The notes under the pieces: model-generated
What the model was told of the DNA's origin: nothing
Databases searched by the model: none
What the model saw: only the letters and a program-made list of their open reading frames with translations
Position numbers and translations under genes: made by a program
In this document: positions 11,507 to 22,587 of the stretch, piece after piece
How the letters are laid out: each line of letters starts with the position of its first letter
Numbering within the stretch: the first letter of the stretch is position 1
NCBI GenBank assembly: GCA_000181795.3
Contig: CM012953.1
Span: forward strand, 7,884,307-7,948,306
Reading direction: 5' to 3'
DNA: 64,000 bases
From: Trichinella spiralis
Taxonomy: Eukaryota > Nematoda > Enoplea > Trichinellida > Trichinellidae

Positions 11507-12805
11507 TTAATTTTTATTTGCCAAAGAAAATCCAGGAGGCGCTCTGCGGGATAAATAGTCATTCAATACATTTGGAAAGATGGAGAAAACTTTAAAATGA
11601 CTGCCCATTTTTTCACTGTTCACCAAATAGTCGCAGCTTGAAATCAAATAATCACGCTGGGATTCATTTTCGACGCTGCCGAGCAGTTGTTGCAGACGAA
11701 AACCGACGCCCATCCTGAGCAAAAATTCCCCCTGCGTGACCGGCCCGAAGCAGACCACGAGATTTTCGAGCTGTTTTTTCAAATAGCGAAAATTAACATC
11801 AGCAGTCATGTCGACCATGCCGGGATTTTGCAAAGGATCGACAATTTGGTGGTTGGCAAATGCGCGCAAAGTGTCGCCCTTTTCTCCATCGTGGCCGTAG
11901 TCGACGATCAACATTGCACCGCCGAATTCGGTGATCAGTTTGGAAATGGACCGCAGGACGACAACACTAGCCGGACTGATTTCCCACGCCGTCGACTTGT
12001 CGCCGGCCAGCTTTTCATCGAAGAACGCTTTTTGGGTAACCGTTTTTGATGAAGCGAGGAAAAATTTCAATCGATCATCACCACCACAACAAATCGATGC
12101 ATCCTCGTCAACATCGACGAGAATTTCTCTCCAACCGCGAGCGGTATGTTGGAATTTGTGTATCGGCATGGCGTCGAAAAATTCTTGGGCTATAACCAGA
12201 GAAAACCCCCTGGGCAAATCTTCCACATCTTTGTGCCAATGTACGGGAATTCCACTCGACGTATACCTCTTCTTGTAACAAACCGTTTCGCCAATCGAAT
12301 CCATCCCAGTGTTCGTCCACTGTGGACACAACAACTGCTCCTGCTGCCGCGCGAGCTGGTCACTTATTTCTACCAAATGTACTGATATTTTATTGCAAAC
12401 TTTAAACTTGGCCATAGTTCTCAGCATATCTTGCATGAGTTTGCCACTTCCCGGGCCCAGTTCGACCAAATTGAACGGCCCTTCGTGACATACTTCGTCC
12501 AACATCTGTACACACCACAGAGCCAAAATTTCACCGAACATTTGACTCACTTCTGGCGATGTGAGAAAATCACCGTCTTTACCGAAAATACAACTTCGCG
12601 TTGTGTAATAACCATAAACGGGACACGTCAGAGCCCTGTGCATGTATTGGGCAACGGTTATTGGGCCGCGAAGGCGAATTTCATGCGTCAAAAGTTCCAA
12701 GAGATTTCTTCTGTGAGAAGCAGTCGCAAAGCAAACATTGGGTTGTGCAAAGGGTAACCAATTTTTTAATTTTTGCTTTATGAAAATATTTTTAAACGAT
12801 AACAT
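11507..12805 (-). CDS. NDUFAF7: NDUFAF7, complex I assembly arginine methyltransferase
   Basis: A single uninterrupted frame of 432 residues from the ATG at 12803-12805, close to the length of vertebrate NDUFAF7 (about 440). The family are mitochondrial SAM-dependent enzymes that dimethylate an arginine of the NDUFS2 subunit early in complex I assembly. Family landmarks visible here are YGYYTTR, GDFLTSPEVSQMFGE (about 78-92), the SAM-binding loop VELGPGSG (114-121), EFFDAMPIHKFQ (from 208) and LIVDYGH. The first 30 residues (basic, FATASHRR) look like a mitochondrial presequence. The absence of introns contrasts with the neighbours. It is divergent from PPME1, with starts about 350 bp apart, and lies head to tail with the TFAM-like gene downstream. 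Confidence 0.96.
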   Translation of the reverse strand: MLSFKNIFIKQKLKNWLPFAQPNVCFATASHRRNLLELLTHEIRLRGPITVAQYMHRALTCPVYGYYTTRSCIFGKDGDFLTSPEVSQMFGEILALWCVQMLDEVCHEGPFNLVELGPGSGKLMQDMLRTMAKFKVCNKISVHLVEISDQLARQQEQLLCPQWTNTGMDSIGETVCYKKRYTSSGIPVHWHKDVEDLPRGFSLVIAQEFFDAMPIHKFQHTARGWREILVDVDEDASICCGGDDRLKFFLASSKTVTQKAFFDEKLAGDKSTAWEISPASVVVLRSISKLITEFGGAMLIVDYGHDGEKGDTLRAFANHQIVDPLQNPGMVDMTADVNFRYLKKQLENLVVCFGPVTQGEFLLRMGVGFRLQQLLGSVENESQRDYLISSCDYLVNSEKMGSHFKVFSIFPNVLNDYLSRRAPPGFSLANKN

Positions 12806-13158
12806 CAAAAATAAAAATAAATCAATATATATTACAAAATTATTTACATCTACTGTACTAGACGAACGTGAAAATCAATATTGCAAACCAATTACAGTAA
12901 TTTATGGAAAATCATTTTTCAAATAATTCTTGTAAATGATAATTTCTGTTACTAGCCTAAGATTTATTATTCAAAAAAAAATATTTCATGAAATTCATTT
13001 TATAAAATCATTTTTTAAAAATATTATTATTTGTACTTTATGAACTTTATTTCTATGGTAGACAAACAGCTTTTATTGATCATTAGAATATGTTTGAATA
13101 ATTAGGTAATGTTATTCTTGCAATATTCATAAATTATATTTTTTTAATTAATAAAGTG
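12806..13158. promoter_or_regulatory. shared divergent promoter region, NDUFAF7 and PPME1
   Basis: The two start codons face away from each other across 353 bp of AT-rich sequence, so both promoters must lie here or in the leaders. No TATA box or other motif can be assigned with confidence. Confidence 0.45.
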
Positions 13159-15017
13159 ATGGCTTCTGAATTAGAAAAGTCTCTTCATAAACGATTACTA
13201 ATATCTTTACCTCCCAAATCACGGTACGTCGAAACACTGACAAACAATAACAATTGCACACGACAATTTTTTGAAATGTGCAGAATTTATTTATTTTTTT
13301 TATAAAAATTACAATATTTAAGTGCAAATTCGAAAACTTCGAAGCGTTTGAATGCAGATCGCTTTCAACCACTTGAATGGAATGCTTATTTTGACAAAAA
13401 GGAAACTGTGAAAATATCAGATAAGAATTTATTCAACGTATACATTAAAGGAAAAGATGGGCCGTTGTTGGTATTTCTCCACGGTGGGGGATGTTCTGCA
13501 CTGTCATGGGCATGTTTGGCAGTAAACAGTTTTATAATAGTGTTGAAAAGCAGTGCACCAGTTTTACCAAATCCATTCATTTGTAGAAATATCTATCGTC
13601 ATTGATTACATGCACAGTTTTTGCTATTGACCTTCGAGGACATGGTAAATTTTGGCTTTATTTTTTATGTGATTAAAATCATTTTTTCATTTGATAGGTG
13701 AAACAAATACTGATGATGAGTACAATTTGGCTTTGGAAGTGATGGCAGAGTATATATATACTGTTTAGCACAGTTCAGCTTGTTCAGTAGTTGATTTTTT
13801 TTGTTTAGTGATGTTGCTGCAGTATTGAAAACTTATTTTTCTCAAATTACTGCCCCTGTAATATTGATCGGACATAGGTGAGTTTTGTTGAATGGGCTAA
13901 TCAATATTATTGCACATGTATGTTGTCTTTATCAAAAAGAAATCAGTACTGATTATTTAAACAGTATTCTTAATTGCATGTATTTCATTCAAGTAGAGTT
14001 GTTTTCGATACGAAAATTGGATTTATTTCCTTTTTTCTTATAATTTTTTAGTGGTTTTTTCTATTGCAACGTGAATATAAAATACTGTTTAGCATGGGTG
14101 GCGCTGTTGCTGTTGAAGTTGCTCATTCCAAAAATATTCCATCATTGGCTGCATTGATTGTTGTTGATGTTGCAGAAGGTTTCTGAATGTTATGTTTTTT
14201 TTGAAATTTAAGAATTATTTTACAATTATTTTCAGGCTCTGCTTTGCAAGCTTTGAAATGTATGCAGAATTATTTACTCAGTCGACCGAAACAGTTCAAT
14301 AGCATACCGATGGCTATTGAATGGAGGTTAGTTGGAATTAATTTTCACTTTTGTTTAAAAGTTTAATTCTTCAGTGGAAAAATTTTAAATTGTAAAATCT
14401 TTTTTTTAATTTTCAGCAAACGTTCTTCATACATTCGAAATTTGGAATCGGCCAGAGTTTCTATGCCGGGTCAAGTGAAAAAGTGAGTGTTGTAGTTGGC
14501 GAAAAGAATGTATTAGTGCCTTTTTTAAAAACTACTTTGTTAATATTTATTTTGCAGAATTCAAAGTGTAAAAGAGAATTTGGTAAGATCAGATCAGCAT
14601 CCAATTGATCGTATTGATGAAGAAGCAGCAGAATTGGAGGAAATTCCTCAGACATCCGATGTAGAATGTCCAGAGTCGACAATTTATGGTTGGCGTATAG
14701 ATTTGTCGAAAACGGAAAAATATTGGGAAGGTTGGTATACTGGCATGTCGGAAAAATTTTTATCCGTCTCTGTTCCGAAACTTCTGCTTCTGGCCAACAA
14801 AGACAACATGGACACCGCGTTGACCACAGCCCAGATGCAGGGAAAATTTCAGATGGCATTGCTGACCGAAGTTGGGCATTCGGTTCATGAAGATTCACCG
14901 GAGAGGACGGCTGAAATTTTCGCATCCTTTTTGCTTCGGCAACGTTTGGCCGAAACTTTGAATGCAGAAGCTAAAGAAAAATTGTTCAACGCTGCCGTTC
15001 AAATGCGAACCTGTTGA
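13159..15017 (+). CDS. PPME1: protein phosphatase methylesterase 1 (9 exons)
   Basis: Nine exons join in frame to 381 residues (human protein 386): 13159-13223, 13323-13521, 13587-13644, 13698-13749, 13809-13877, 14093-14178, 14236-14326, 14417-14482 and 14558-15017. Every intron is GT-AG. This alpha/beta hydrolase removes the carboxymethyl group from the C-terminal leucine of the PP2A catalytic subunit, in nucleus and cytoplasm. Visible landmarks are the oxyanion-side HGGGCSALSW, IDLRGHGET, the nucleophile elbow GHSMGG (Ser148), VVDVAEG (Asp173, 25 residues after the serine as in the human enzyme) and GHSVHED (His336), so the triad is intact. The acidic insert (about 239-262) and YGWRIDLSKTEKYWEGWY also match the family. 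The first exon is short and starts MASELEKSLHKR, like other PPME1 proteins. Confidence 0.96.
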
Positions 15018-16467
15018 TTCTATTTTTGTTGTAAAATAATACAACGACAATCAGATAACGCAAAATATGGTATAGGCGTAATGGGATTGTAGACTATTAT
15101 TTATTCACACATTAGATCATATTTCTTGTTTCCATGAAAAGAGCAATGCACTTAGACTGCAGTGGTTTGTTTCCATTTTAAAATGAGCATACAGAACAAC
15201 AGTATTAAAAAGAATCAAATTTTTCTTTAATTGCAATAATTTTTATTTTATTTTATCTGACTGTTCTTAAAATGTAGGCAATGAGAAATTTTCTTTAAAA
15301 TAGTAATTAATATTTGTGAAGCCATCAGGCTGTTTGTTCAGTTTATTCCTATCGCCGCCGTTTGGTAACCCAATGTTCAAAGAACTGTATGTATGCATTT
15401 GATCAATTCAAGTAGACAACTTCTGATTTTGATATATCATTATGTTCATCTTTCTTGTAATGCTAAGAGTACTGTACCATCGGAGTAGAATATGCTTTAG
15501 AAAAGAACTGTTTTGTACCATCCAGCCATGTTGCTGTTGTGTCGAAGAGATCTCAGTGCAAAAGTAGCAGCAGCTGGTGGTAGCCAGAAAGATCTGTTGC
15601 AATACACCCTGGAGATTATTCATTCCCTCATAAAACTGCTAAATCAACAAAAAATATCATAGAAAAGGGTCTGTTGGTCATCAGAAATGGAATCCAGCAG
15701 GTAGCTGCTGATAAGAAGACCATTGCCAAGCACGGCTGTACTACTGGATCACGTGGTCCACTGGCCAGAAGTAGTTCGACGGAAAAATCGTTGTCGCTGT
15801 TTGTGCGAAAAAACATCTAGAGTGCGATGCGTCAAATGTGACGTCCATTTTTGTTTGATACAAAAGCGGCATTTTTTGGGGTTATATTATGGGAAAATTG
15901 TAATAGCTAACTTGTAATTTTTTTTACAAATAAAAATAATGTGTACTGATTTCAAAACATTTCACATTTCCGAGCCCTTAACCGCTGTATGGAGGAAATA
16001 TGTGCAAAATTGACCATAATGACACATCATCATTCAATTCTAAGCAATCGAAAAGCGTTTTTCTAAAATATGCAGCATTGCTTCAGTGGCAGGCAGGCCG
16101 TCGTCTCAGAAGAAGCACAAAGTAAAGCATATATTATTTATTCATCGTGTGGCTGTGAAAAGAGCAGCAAGCAAGCGATTCGAAGAAATTTTACGATATT
16201 CAACGAAAGCGTTTTCAAGCAGGTGACAATCAAAGCTGCCATCAACTGAACTGCAATCGGGGTGTCGTTGATCAGCCTTCTAGGTGAGGCAACTCGGTGG
16301 TGGTGGGTTCACATCATTAACTGACAGCCAAACAAACTTCTTCCAACCCCCTCCATACTCTACTTCAAAATAAAAGTGAAGCAAGCAGATGGTGAGGTAT
16401 TTTGTATTGTCACGCTAATCAAAGACAACACAAAAATAATGAGTGGTAGGTAAATTAAATAGAAAAG
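15018..16467. other. convergent spacer with a piggyBac remnant
   Basis: PPME1 (plus) and importin-13 (minus) converge here. Apart from the piggyBac fossil listed separately I see no gene. The part from 15.98 to 16.46 kb is of mixed composition with no recognised content. Confidence 0.5.
15436..15914 (+). pseudogene. piggyBac-type transposase remnant (C-terminal part)
   Basis: The plus strand keeps the end of a piggyBac transposase. Near 15460-15480 one frame reads RVLYHRS. A second frame at about 15530-15600 reads LCRRDLSAKVAAAGGSQKD. A third, open from about 15720, reads LLDHVVHWPEVV, then the Cys-rich tail RCRCLCEKTSRVRC, VKCDVHFC and ending LGLYYGKI. The order and spacing (hydrophobic LYRR segment, HWP motif, then C-x2/3-C pairs) are those of the C-terminal region and zinc-binding tail of the family. 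The pieces lie in different frames with stops between them, so this is a decayed DNA transposon. The catalytic DDD region is not visible, and I found neither terminal repeats nor TTAA target duplications. Confidence 0.75.
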
Positions 16468-19442
16468 TCATTTCATTGTTGTTTCAGTGACGGAAACGGG
16501 CAACTTTAGTGTCCCTTTACGACAAAGCATGTTGATTTCTTTCCAAGTAGTGGAAAAGTGACGCGGATTGTTGACAGCCGCTGCCAGCAATTCGCTGACC
16601 ATCTGATGCTGGGGCAGAACGGTGAGCACGTCACGAACAGCGGTACTGTGGTGGCGTACCAAAGCGGCGAATATATCGCCCAACGCTTCGACATTTTGAC
16701 CCAAAGGCTCGACTTCGTTTCGCTTGAAACACGCAATCAATATGCCTGGACCGGCATGTTCAACCAATTGGCGAGAAAATTCATGGTGCTTCTGTTTGAC
16801 AAATACAGTGGTCAAAAACAACTTCGTCGATCGAACCACGTGAATTTCACTGCACTGCATTCCGATCTTGGCCAAATCCATCGCGGTCCGCATGTCCGCA
16901 CTGCTGCCCGAACAAAACCACCAGCAATTTACGCTCAGCTAAATGAATAATAATAAAATAAAAATAAAAACAAAAAAATACTGACGACAAGGAGAACAAA
17001 GTATATATATATATACCCCACCTTATGACACATTCGTAAATAGGTTTCCAGCAAATCTTCGTCGGCAATTCGATGAAAACGGTCCAAAACAGATCCAGTG
17101 ATACGATTGAACAGTTCGGACAGTGGACCGGACAGTTGCATGATGCGCCACTGTTCCTCGCCGATGATCATGATGCAATTTTGCACCAGTGTAATCAAAC
17201 CTTTGCACAGAGCAACGCTCTGCACCAACCGACCGACCAGGAGGACCGTCTGAAGCGCGTTTTCGGCCACGAGACCGACCAGGCTGGCGTCGACCAGGGT
17301 GCAAACCCAGTGGGCCACGTCGACGCTGTTGCCGCTATTCTGATAGACGTCCATCGCCGCCGGATAGCACTGCTCGATGACAATGCAGGCCGGGTGTCGA
17401 TAGGGGGAAGCGGCTCGGGTTGAGCTGTTGCGCAAACTGACGCTGTTCGTGAAATGAGTCAGCAGGGAAAATTCGACGAACACGTTCGCCAGTGGAGACG
17501 ACAAGCCGGCATCGGCGCAACTGGGATTGATATTCTTGTTGTCGAAAATCGCATTCAACTTGGCCAGCCGAGGTGCCAGTGTGGCAGTGATGACGACGTT
17601 GCGCTTGTCGTCGGGCAAAATGCCGACAATGTGCCCCACCGACCGCATGGCGCTCTGCCGGTCCTGCAGTTGCAGTTCGCTTCGGTCGGCGAAACCCAAC
17701 GCCGCCTCGAGCAGGGCGTCGGCCCAGGGCAGGATGACCGGCTCGCGGTGGCAGGTGATTTCGTTCAACGCGTGCGAAGCGGCCGTGGCCGTTTCGGCGT
17801 GACGCAGACCTTCGAGCACGATCGGCACCGCCACGTCGTACAACTGCTGGTGGTGGATCTCGGCCGAGTAGGTGACCAGCACGTCCAACAGGGCGCAGAG
17901 CATTTTGGGCGTGTGCCGGGGCACCAACGGCAGCAAGTCGTGCAAAACGACGCCGATCTGGTCGTCGTGCTCGGCCACTTCTTCGCTCAGCGCTTCCAAA
18001 GCGCTCAACAGCACCAACAGCACGGCGTCGTTTTCCGCCGACGACAACGGCCGCTGCTGTTGGTCGTCGGTTCCGTCGGTACCCGAGCAGACCTTCTCCT
18101 GCAACGTGTGGCGAAGCTGGGCGACCACGTCGTTGCCCAGCACGTTGTAGCAGCAGCAAATCAACGACTGGAACGCATCCTCACAACTCTGGTAGGAGTG
18201 GTCGGTCGGCGCGACGTGGATGGTCTTCAACGCGAACGCGTGCCACTGTTTCAACAAAGCCGACAACAGCTGAACGTAAAATCCGGCCAGACGCTTGACG
18301 AGCTCGTCTCGTTGGGCGGCGGTTCCATCGATCTCGTGGTACAACTGGTAATTCAACGATTCCCAGAACGTGCTGGTCAAAACCACGCAGCTGAAGTCCG
18401 CGTTGATCAAATAGTCGACCGGTATGTCGAACATGGCGATCAACGTCTCGAAAGTGTCGACCACCCTGGCGTCGTCGACGTGGCGCAGCATGAACTGCAC
18501 GTGATGCTCGGCCAACGTGCTCACCATGTCCATCAGCACGGTTACCGGATGTTCGAACTCCATGGCCGTCACTGTCGACCAGTCGCTGTTGAACAGACGA
18601 ACGCGAATTTTGCCGACATATTCGAACAAGTGGAACAACATGTCCGGATGGTCCCGCAACTTCTCCTGGCGGGCCAGCGTGCCGAACAGACGACCCAACG
18701 CCAGCACGGTGCCGTTGATGTCGAGCATGCTAAGCAGAAACGAGTCGATGTTCTCTTTCCAAGCGTCGATGTTTTTCGTGAAACCGAGCCAAATTTCCGC
18801 ACAGCCCGAAGCCAATTTCAAACTGCCGACCGGATCGAAGCCACGCTGGTAGAACGATTGCAAAAACCCCTGCACGGTAGAGACGATGCACGGTTCCAAC
18901 CTGTGCAACAAGGCCCGCAGAAAACTGCGCTCTTCCAAGCGAACGGTGATCTTGTCCAACTGGACCGGCAGCTCTTCGAAAACTGTGACCAACAACTGCG
19001 GTCGTTGGTCGGCCCAACGGAGTTGCAAATTTTCCACCACCACCGGACCCAAATCCACCATCAAGCCCCGCAGCATGCAGACGGCCAGCGTGGAGCAGAT
19101 CTTGTTGGCCAAAAACACCATCTTTTGGGAGTCGGATTCGCAAATTTTCACAAACAAATCGAAGAACAATTCCACATAACCTTCGAGTTCTGGGGCGTTG
19201 TGCCAGCCGAACGCCAGTGTCGAATACAACGAGTTGCAGGCGAAAAATGCCGTGTTGGGGTCGGTACAAGTTTTCAATATTGTCAGAAAATGTTGCCAAT
19301 TTCCCGGAATCGACTGGGCCCAGACGAGAAAATCGTGCGCCGCTCGGCGCTGCTCTGGGCGGATTGACGTCGAATAGAGATTTTCCAAAGCGTTACGTAT
19401 CTTCGCCACGTCGCGCGAACCATCTTCAAACTCCCACATCAT
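16468..19442 (-). CDS. IPO13: importin-13, nuclear transport receptor (2 exons)
   Basis: Exons 19442-17022 and 16938-16468 are joined in phase 0 across an 83-nt intron and give 963 residues, the same length as human importin-13. Importin-13 is a beta-karyopherin made of HEAT repeats. It imports cargoes such as UBC9 and MAGO-Y14 and exports eIF1A under Ran control. The N-terminus (IRNALENLYSTSI, then WAQSIPGNWQHF) matches the family's importin-beta N-terminal region. The C-terminus keeps LGDIFAALVRHH and WKEINMLCRKG, counterparts of the human FADILFALNKH and VKEMTLLCRGL. This distinguishes it from the close paralogue transportin-3. The start is the first of two adjacent ATGs, just after a plausible 5' UTR acceptor. 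Exon 1 is GC-rich, so its antisense strand is also largely open. Confidence 0.94.
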
Positions 19443-19744
19443 TTTCAAGTGAACAAAGCTAAAAAGTAAAACATTAAAAAAAACCATCATCCAACAACAT
19501 CCAACAAATGTAAACAACAAAATTAATTAATTAAAAAATTTAATTCATCGCGACATTTCTACTTGATGATGACTATTATGAAATAGGAATTATATTCATT
19601 TGAATGTGCTTTTTCAACTGCAACACAACAATACACGGAACAGAAAACCGAACGATGCATGTCAAGCGCTAATGTTCGCAAAGCTGAGAGTTCAATCAGT
19701 AAAAATTAGACACTACAGTTGAAAATTTCTGCCAAACTTGGCTT

Positions 19745-20100
19745 TTTTCTGATTCAATGAAATTGAGAAATAAAAAATATTTTTAAAAAGTGGAGCAAAT
19801 TTTCGACGACAGACCAACAACTTACGATTAAAATAACAATATATACATATATATATATATATGCTAGTAAACTGTTTATCGTCAACAGTTCAGAATTTCC
19901 ACGATGAATCAGCTAATGCACACAACGAGCGAAAACAAAAACAAAAAAAGAACTTAATGCACTAAGGACAAAAACTTAAATACATAAAATGCCCATAAGG
20001 ACCAAAAAATCTACCCTAACAAACTATCTACAGTACATAAGCTATTTTAAAGTTAAGATTACAGTAAACTGCTGCCGATCGCTTCAGTAATTGAAAAAAT
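19745..20100. repeat. diverged direct duplication, copy A
   Basis: Shares an ordered series of short matches with 20305-20645: AACAACTTACG, AACAATATATAC, CAACAGTTCAGAATTTC, CTTAATGCA/CCTAATGCA, TACAGTAAACTGCTG and CAGTAATT. Identity looks like roughly 70% by eye with several indels. It is therefore an old tandem duplication or two copies of an unclassified dispersed repeat. There is no coding content. Confidence 0.7.
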
Positions 20101-20304
20101 TCAAATTATCAGCTAATAATGTCAAATATGCAAACAATCGCACGCGATGACAAATGAAAACTGAGCAAACCAAGCGCAAAGTATGATAACAATGAAGACC
20201 AATCGCATACCTACTTTACTTGCAACCTACCTGCTCATCACAAGGAAGTAGAAATAAATACATAAATATTTTGTACAATAAAAGTATGTGCGAAAATGAA
20301 CTTT

Positions 20305-20645
20305 GTTTCAGTATGATTCAACGATAGAATAATGAAAGTGAGAGAGAAATTTTAAAAATATTTTTGAAAAAAGTAGGGCAAAATTTTGATGATCGAGCAA
20401 CAACAACTTACGGTTAAACCAACAATATATACAACTGACAAGCTGTTGCCTATCAACAGTTCAGAATTTCACTGATGAGCTGCTACACAGAACGAACGCG
20501 AAATAAAGGAAACCTAATGCAGCAAGTACAAAAATTTCAATGCACAAAAAAAGTCAACGCTCACAAATTATCCACAGTATACAAGTAATTTTTAAGTTAC
20601 AATTACAGTAAACTGCTGTCAATAACTCCAGTAATTATTAAAAAA
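20305..20645. repeat. diverged direct duplication, copy B
   Basis: The partner of copy A, in the same orientation and about 200 bp downstream of its end. It lacks the AT run that copy A carries. Confidence 0.7.
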
Positions 20646-21244
20646 AAACTGTCATTCCAAAAGCAATTATAAAAATAGCACATGTGCAAAAATTGCTTTA
20701 TTATAGGATTTTTTGTAATTTTCAAATAACTGCATTATGCATCTACAGTAACTTGTCATTATTAGACTTTTGTCGCTGAATAATAATAAGTTTTGAATTA
20801 ATTTATTCGCAACCAATAATTGTTTTTTATTTCTAATGTATTTTTACAATTATTGACTGTAATGAAAATAAATGAACATTACATTACTGAACAAAGAACA
20901 CTTTTCTGCTTGTTTTTAGAATTTCATTAAAAACACAGCTTCACACACACACACAAATGTATATGTACATAAATAATTTTATTTGCAAAGTAACAAAGCC
21001 GCAAAGTAGCTTTTTTCAATGTCACGGGATAACAGCAATAAATATCAATAGCGAGCAGCAAAATTGATAAATAAAACAAAAATACAATGATGATCCAACT
21101 ACTTACTGGTCGGTTATTAAATAATGCGCGCTTTTGCAATAACTTTTCAGGCGTAACAGTGAAAAACAAAAAAAAGGAATGTGTGACTCTGCAATAGACA
21201 ATGCAAAAAAACAATAATAAAAAAAAATAATATTATTATTAATA

Positions 21245-22055
21245 TTAAAAGCGTTTCAACTGCGTGGCTGCGTGAAGCTCTTTCCATCGTCTGGTGAAAA
21301 AGCGACGCAAACTGTGACCGGCTTTTCCAATTTTTGAATCGTCTTCATTGAACGTTTTACAATTGTCAAAAACCAAATTTACATCTTTAACAAAATCTTC
21401 TCCTCTTTGATATCTAAGATCAAATCAATCAGTCAGTGGATCAATGAACAAAAAGTGGTAGAATTTGATATTTCAATCAAAAATCAATTTTGAAAAGAAA
21501 AAAAAACCAAATTCCATTTTATTCATACTTGTGTGAAATCAATTTGGCATGAATAGCGGAGAGATCCATCGGCTTTTTAATCACTTTCTTATACAGAGGA
21601 ACCAATTTCGAGTCTACTGGCTTTTTGAAAGGCCAAGAATCGCGGTGCGCATCCAATTCGGCCAAAATAATGCTATTTTAAAAAACAAATAAGTAAACAT
21701 TCAGCGAATAATTATCATTTAATAATAATAATAATAATATAATGATTAAAAAATTACATACCTGCAAATTTCTTCATAATCAAAACCGGAATATGTGACG
21801 GCAGTTGTCGCTGTCGTCGGGCTACCGCTGTTGGAAGCGGCTTTTTTCTCTGCCTGCTGCTTCTTTTTTTCACTTTTCACTACTTTCTTGTTGGGGGATT
21901 TTTTGTTGCTCGATTCCACCGGACGTCGTTTTTCTTTCGGCTCCAATTTGCGTCGTTTCGGAGCCGACGGTCCGTTCGACAAACTTTTCCTCAACTTAAT
22001 TTTAAAAAATAATCAACAATTAATTTTAATTTAAAAAAATTAAAAAAAAATAAAA

Positions 22056-22086
<31 letters not shown>

Positions 22087-22555
22087 CTTACTTTGCAACA
22101 GCCAAAACATCGCCAGTTCGATTTGACACTCTTCACCGGGTCTAAATCCACACACTCGGCATGGTACTCACGTCCACATTCGGCACAACCGAGCATCGGC
22201 TGAGACGAATGCCGGCAACATACCAAACAACAAGAGCGACGTGTTGCCTAAATTGAAAAAATAAAATATTATTATTAAACAAAAACGGAAACACTATTTT
22301 ATATGATATGTTACTGTTATATTCAAACTTACTTTCGCTACACATTCTGGACAATACCAATCTTCTTCAGGAACTTTGGTCATTTTCGGCTGAATAAATA
22401 ATTTTTTTGTTCAATAATTAAATTTTTAATATCAAAAAACAAGTAGGACAAATTTACTCGGAAACAATACGTATGATAGCCCATGTCGCACCCGTCGCAT
22501 AACAACAACTGCGATTCGTTGCAATCGTCTCGACAAATCTGACACATCTGAAATT

Positions 22556-22587
<32 letters not shown>

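Larger units (their letters stand above)
19443..21244. other. spacer between importin-13 and BAZ2 genes
   Basis: About 1.8 kb lying upstream of importin-13 and downstream of BAZ2, both on the minus strand. It contains the two diverged copies of an old duplication listed separately and a short AT dinucleotide run near 19843-19862. No reading frame of interest is present. Confidence 0.5.

Noticed and set aside
17454-19367. 637-codon plus-strand open frame antisense to importin-13
   Set aside because: It lies wholly opposite the conserved GC-rich exon 1 of importin-13. Its product is Gln/Arg/Val/His-rich with no domain, as expected from codon bias of the sense gene.
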